Source: Aquabacterium fontiphilum (GTDB taxonomy: Bacteria > Pseudomonadota > Gammaproteobacteria > Burkholderiales > Burkholderiaceae_C). Taken from it: DNA of 64,000 bases. This document shows positions 59,800-64,000 of this stretch, one piece after another (positions within the stretch are counted from its first letter, which is position 1; each line of letters starts with the position of its first letter). Where the stretch lies: contig NZ_JAAAPN010000003.1 of NCBI RefSeq assembly GCF_009909205.1, positions 1 through 64,000 of the forward strand, given 5' to 3'. Under the pieces are notes generated by a model that saw only the letters and a program-made list of their open reading frames with translations, searched no databases and was not told the origin of the DNA. A program made the translations under genes and the position numbers.

Positions 59800-62700
59800 A
59801 CGCGGTCTGGAGCCTGCTGGGCAAGTTGGCGCGCTCCGTGGGGCTGCTGCTGGCAGCGCTGGCGCTGGTGGTATGTGGGGCCTGGGCCATGCTTCACAAC
59901 GCCTGGACGACGCGTCAGCTGCTGAACTGGGTGCCTGGTTTGACCGTCCAGGCGCCACAGGGGGCACTGCTCGGGGACTTCCGAGCGGAGCGCGTGGTGC
60001 TGGCGCTGCCGCGGGGCGGACAACTCGCGCTTGAGCAGCCGGTCTGGCGAGGGCTGGCCCTGCGGTGGGATGCGGGTGCGCCCTATCAGTTCGGTTTGCG
60101 GGCCGACGCATTGGGCGCGGCGCGGCTGGATCTGCAGTGGGTGGCTGCCCCCCCCGAGCCGCAGCCGGCCACGCAACCGCCCACTGATCTGGTGCTGCCT
60201 GTCTCGCTCGACGTGACGCATCTGCAGCTCGGCGAGATCCGCAGCAATCTGCTAGGCGAGGTCGTCGTGAGCGGTCTGGATGCTGCCGTCGCGCTGCAGT
60301 CCCCTGTGGACGGCTCGCAGGCCGGGCACCGTGTGGTGTTGCGTGCGTTGGCGTTGCAGGGTGGCCCAGTGCCGCGCTGGGGGCTGCGCGGCGAGGCCCG
60401 CGTGCTGGCCCGAGGGGCCATGACGGTGGCGGCCACGCTGGCCGCAGAGCGTGCGGCCGAGACGGCGCAGGGCGACACCGGCGAGCTCAATGTGGCCGTC
60501 GAGGGGCCGTTGCGGCGCCTGGTCTGGCGGGCGGCTGGCGCCTTGGCGCGCCCGGGCGAGGCGCCTGCTTCGGTGCAGATGAACGGCGTGCTCGATCCGT
60601 TCGCACCCTGGCCTGTGCTCGCACTGGCTGGCACCCTCAAGGACCTCGATTTGTCGGGCTGGCATGCCGGCTGGCCGCGCACCGGCCTGAACGCGACGGT
60701 GTCGCTGGCCCCGCAAGAAGGCGGCGTTGGTTTGTCCGGCGAGGTGGCTGTCACGAACTCTCAGGCCGGTGCGCTGGACGCCGGGCGCGTGCCGCTGCGG
60801 GCGCTGAAGGCGCGCATGCAGTGGCAAGCCCTGCCGGGACAGACGCCATGGGAGGAATGGCTGCGCGGGGCGGTGGTGGATCTGGAGGCGCGGCTGCCGG
60901 TGACGCCTGGGCGGGGGGTAGACGAAGCCACCTTGTTCATTCAAGGGCAGCCGGGGCATGACGAGGGCGTACGCGTGCGCTGGCAGGCGCTCGACGCCCG
61001 TGCGCTGCATGGCGCTGCGCCTGACCTGTCGACCCAGGCCAGCGTGACGTTGCGTCCGCAGTGGCAGGGCGCCGCGCTGTCAGGCGCGAGCCTGCAGGGT
61101 GAAATGTCGGGCACCCATGGGCGCGCCGCACAGAGCCAGCCGGTTCGCCTGACGCTGGATGCCCAGTATCGGCCTGGCGAGATCTTGCTGCGCAGCTTCA
61201 ACCTGCGCGCGGGCGGTGGACAGGCGGATGTGACGACCGGCCGATTCCAATGGCATGAGGCCGGGGGATGGCAGGCCGATGCGGCCGCGCGTTTCCAGGC
61301 GCTGGACCCTTCGGTGTGGCTGCCTTGGCCGGCAGCAGTGCAAGGCCGCCATGCGCTGAACGGGCGCCTTGTGCTCGCGGTCGATGCCGACTGGCGGGGG
61401 CAGGCGGAACTGCAGCTCGACGACAGCGTGCTGGCTGGCGTGCCTGTGGCAGCGCAACTGCAATGGCGTTCTCCCAAGGATGTGGCGCGCATGGCCCTGC
61501 AGGCTCAGGCCCGTGCTGGCGGTAACACGGTCGAGGGCAAGGTGCTGGTGCCGTGGCGACGGGGCGCGCAGGGGCAGTGGGAGCCCGTCAGGGGCCTCAA
61601 CGGCGAGTTCCAGGTTCAGGCTCCCCACCTGGCTGCGCTCGGTCCGCTGGCTCCGCTGTGGCAAGGCCGTGACGTGCAAGGCCGACTGTCTGCGCAGGTC
61701 AGGTTCCAGGGCGAATGGCCCGCGATTGAAACGGACGGGCAGGTGCAGGCGCATGCGCTACTGCATCTGGGGGCCGACGGCACACGCGTGCAGCTGGGCA
61801 GCGTGACGGCGCAATGGGACTGGCGTGGCGGGCAGGCGCAGGCACCGGTTGCCTTGCAGGCTCGGCTGGAGGATCTGCAGCTGGACGCGGTCCGCGTGGA
61901 TGAGGCGACTTTTTCTCTGGACGGCACGGTAGGCGCGCATCAGGGTCGCTGGCAGATGCTGGCGGTATTGCCGCCGTCCGGTGAGGCCGCGCAGCGTTGG
62001 CGCGCGATGGGCAGCCTGCAGGGCCAAGGGCGAGTGGCGGCCGAGGTGGGGGAGTGGCGGGGGCATCTCCGCGAGGTGCGGGTGACCCAGGAGACGCCCT
62101 CCGTGCAGGAGTGGGTGCGAGTGGCGGATTTGCCATTGAGTTGGCGGCAGGATGCTGACAGCGCGTCCTGGCGCGTGGGCGCTGCGTCGCTTGAGCTGGC
62201 GGGCCTGCCCTGGCGGGTGACGCAGGCGATGTGGCAACGGCCACGCGGCGGGGAAGGGGCGCAGGGCGAGTTGCAGGCCGACCTGGTGCTCGAGCCATTC
62301 CAGGTGGCGCGTTGGGCCACCAATTGGCGCCTGCGTGATGACGTATCGGGCGACCTCGTGGTGGCCGGCAGTGTCCGACTGCGGCACAGTGCGCAGGCAC
62401 CGTGGCAGCTGCAGGCGCAGCTTTCGCGTCAGTCCGGGGATCTGTCTGTGATCGAGGCGGCCATCCAGGGTGGGCAGGCGCAGCGGCTGGGCATCCGGGA
62501 GGCGCGGGTGACCCTCCAGGCCGATCAGGGCGTGTGGGAGCTGACCCAGGAGCTCGACGGGCGCACGCTGGGCACCGTCAAGGGGCGACAGCGTGTGACC
62601 GTGTCGGATCCGCACCGCCTGCCGGCTGCTGCCGATCCAGTTTCGGGTGAACTGGTGTTGCAGGTGGAAAGCCTGCGCCCTTGGGGTAACTGGTTGCCCG

Positions 62701-63974
62701 CAGGCTGGCGGTTGGGCGGACGGCTGGACGCACGCGCTCAGATGGGCGGCACGCTGGGTGGCCCTCGCTTCAGTGGCCGGGTGACGGGCGACAACCTCAG
62801 CGCGAGCCAGTTACTGGAGGGCATCGCTGTGAGCCAGGGGCGCCTCGTGCTGGAGTTGGAGGGCGAGCGCGCGCGCCTGCTGGAGCTGAGTCTGCAAGAT
62901 GGGCTGGGCGGGCAACTGCGTGTGACTGGGCAGGCCGAGCTCGGCGAGCAGCCGCTGGCGAATCTGGACGCCACCGCCACACGGTTTGCCGCGTTGCAGC
63001 GCGTGGACCGACGCGTGGTCGTATCGGGCCAGCTGCAGGCCCGGCTGGCCCAGGACGACGTGCAGGCCCGCGGCCAGTTGCGCGTGGACGAAGGGCTCAT
63101 CGACATCTCGCGGTCTGACGCGCCCACGATCGGCGACGATGTCCGGGTGATCAACCGGCCGGGCGTGCCGGACGATCCGGAAGAGGCCGGCGGCCGCAAT
63201 GGGCGTGATGTGCAGCGACGCGTGGATGTTGCTGTGGGCATCGACCTGGGCGAGCGCCTGCGGTTGCGGGGTCGCGGACTGGAGGCCACGCTCATGGGCC
63301 AGCTGCGCTTCACCACGCCGGCCAACCGGCCCAGTCTCAGCGGCACGATCAATGTGCGTGACGGGGTGTATGCCGCCTATGGTCAGAAGCTGGTCATCGA
63401 CCGCGGGGGCATCACGTTCACCGGTCCGATCGAGAATCCCCGGCTGGATTTGCGCGCGATGCGGGCCCAGTCGCCAGCGGCGCAGGCCGATGACGTGAAG
63501 GTGGGCGTCACCATCACTGGCACCGCGCAGGACCCGCGTATCCGCTTGTACTCGGAGCCGGCCATGTCTGAAACGGAAAAGCTGTCGTGGCTGCTGCTGG
63601 GGCGTGCGCCGACGGGGCTGGATGGCGCGGACATTGGCCTGCTGCAGACGGCGGCCGTCGCCTTGCTGTCAGGGGAGGGCGGTGGGCCCAGCGACACGCT
63701 GGTCAGCCGCCTGGGTCTGGATGAGTTGTCGATCCGACAGACCGATGGCACGGTGCGCGAAACCGTGGTGAACGTGGGCAAGCAGGTATCTGAGCGCTGG
63801 TATGTGGGCTACGAGCGCAACCTCAACGCCACAGCGGGCAACTGGCAGCTCATCTACCGTGTGGCACAGCGCTTCACGCTCCGTGCACAGGCCGGCGAAG
63901 ACAATGCGCTGGATCTGATCTGGCAGTTCCGCTGGCGCGGCCGCGAGCAGCTCAGCGAGCCGGCGGCCCGTTGA
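59796..63974 (+). CDS. tamB: Translocation and assembly protein TamB
   Basis: 1392 residues. The preferred start is GTG at 59796, overlapping the tamA stop; it places a hydrophobic anchor (LLGKLARSVGLLLAALALVVCGAW) at the N-terminus. Most of the length is predicted beta structure, a long hydrophobic groove spanning the periplasm (as in AsmA/TamB bridges). The C-terminal DUF490 domain is clear: GTINVRDGVYAAYGQKLVIDRGGITFTGPIENPRLDL and GTAQDPRIRLYSEPAMSETEKLSWLLLGR. It pairs with TamA to move lipids or proteins to the outer membrane. The gene is complete, ending 26 bp before the window edge. Confidence 0.93.
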   Translation: MNAVWSLLGKLARSVGLLLAALALVVCGAWAMLHNAWTTRQLLNWVPGLTVQAPQGALLGDFRAERVVLALPRGGQLALEQPVWRGLALRWDAGAPYQFGLRADALGAARLDLQWVAAPPEPQPATQPPTDLVLPVSLDVTHLQLGEIRSNLLGEVVVSGLDAAVALQSPVDGSQAGHRVVLRALALQGGPVPRWGLRGEARVLARGAMTVAATLAAERAAETAQGDTGELNVAVEGPLRRLVWRAAGALARPGEAPASVQMNGVLDPFAPWPVLALAGTLKDLDLSGWHAGWPRTGLNATVSLAPQEGGVGLSGEVAVTNSQAGALDAGRVPLRALKARMQWQALPGQTPWEEWLRGAVVDLEARLPVTPGRGVDEATLFIQGQPGHDEGVRVRWQALDARALHGAAPDLSTQASVTLRPQWQGAALSGASLQGEMSGTHGRAAQSQPVRLTLDAQYRPGEILLRSFNLRAGGGQADVTTGRFQWHEAGGWQADAAARFQALDPSVWLPWPAAVQGRHALNGRLVLAVDADWRGQAELQLDDSVLAGVPVAAQLQWRSPKDVARMALQAQARAGGNTVEGKVLVPWRRGAQGQWEPVRGLNGEFQVQAPHLAALGPLAPLWQGRDVQGRLSAQVRFQGEWPAIETDGQVQAHALLHLGADGTRVQLGSVTAQWDWRGGQAQAPVALQARLEDLQLDAVRVDEATFSLDGTVGAHQGRWQMLAVLPPSGEAAQRWRAMGSLQGQGRVAAEVGEWRGHLREVRVTQETPSVQEWVRVADLPLSWRQDADSASWRVGAASLELAGLPWRVTQAMWQRPRGGEGAQGELQADLVLEPFQVARWATNWRLRDDVSGDLVVAGSVRLRHSAQAPWQLQAQLSRQSGDLSVIEAAIQGGQAQRLGIREARVTLQADQGVWELTQELDGRTLGTVKGRQRVTVSDPHRLPAAADPVSGELVLQVESLRPWGNWLPAGWRLGGRLDARAQMGGTLGGPRFSGRVTGDNLSASQLLEGIAVSQGRLVLELEGERARLLELSLQDGLGGQLRVTGQAELGEQPLANLDATATRFAALQRVDRRVVVSGQLQARLAQDDVQARGQLRVDEGLIDISRSDAPTIGDDVRVINRPGVPDDPEEAGGRNGRDVQRRVDVAVGIDLGERLRLRGRGLEATLMGQLRFTTPANRPSLSGTINVRDGVYAAYGQKLVIDRGGITFTGPIENPRLDLRAMRAQSPAAQADDVKVGVTITGTAQDPRIRLYSEPAMSETEKLSWLLLGRAPTGLDGADIGLLQTAAVALLSGEGGGPSDTLVSRLGLDELSIRQTDGTVRETVVNVGKQVSERWYVGYERNLNATAGNWQLIYRVAQRFTLRAQAGEDNALDLIWQFRWRGREQLSEPAAR

Positions 63975-64000
63975 GGCCTGCCGGGTTTCGCGTGCAAGGA

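Overview
The window looks like a chromosomal segment from a high-GC betaproteobacterium, probably Burkholderiales. The support is the gene content: parC, a urease cluster with an urtABCDE urea ABC transporter, a DUF1841 gene, cytochrome c4-like, MoxR/CoxE-like and TamA/TamB genes, all with strong GC codon bias. Species cannot be named from the sequence alone.

Positions 1-24102 hold a large sedentary chromosomal integron. The integrase gene (intI, + strand) sits at the right end and diverges from an array of 29 gene cassettes that reads leftwards on the minus strand. Each cassette has one gene, or none that is clear, and ends in an attC site. Most attC sites are 116-118 bp and nearly identical; five are short and unlike the rest. 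Cassette genes are AT-richer than the backbone and mostly unrecognised, but several look like phage-defence or nuclease genes: Shedu (DUF4263), an AbiJ-like abortive-infection protein, a DUF4365 PD-(D/E)XK protein, and two HNH endonucleases. One cassette encodes a degenerate tyrosine recombinase fused to an extra C-terminal domain. An IS1111-type (IS110 family) element has inserted in one attC, and the end of an IS21-family element truncates the last attC. The integrase keeps all catalytic residues but lacks about 43 residues between its two domains, so the array may be frozen. A LexA box overlaps the intI start region.

Positions 24127-29783 hold parC (only 24 bp after intI), an SbtA-type bicarbonate permease, a PAS-containing chemotaxis receptor, an H-NS-like ORF and tRNA-Arg(CCT).

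Positions 29818-48143 form a nitrogen/urea region: ureA, a small membrane protein gene, ureBCEFG (minus strand, no ureD in the window), a divergent NCS1-permease/hybrid histidine kinase fusion with a LuxR-type response regulator, NUDIX and spermidine-synthase-like genes, a FadR-type regulator with a fatty-acid-hydroxylase-like protein, then urtABCDE. The simplest reading is that urea is imported by Urt, hydrolysed by urease, and possibly sensed by the permease-kinase.

Positions 48218-64000 hold an FKBP isomerase, a DUF1841 protein, a 1502-residue repeat/VWA/RTX surface protein, a di-haem cytochrome c, a MoxR ATPase and a VWA (CoxE-like) protein with a diguanylate cyclase between them, and the tamA-tamB translocation pair.
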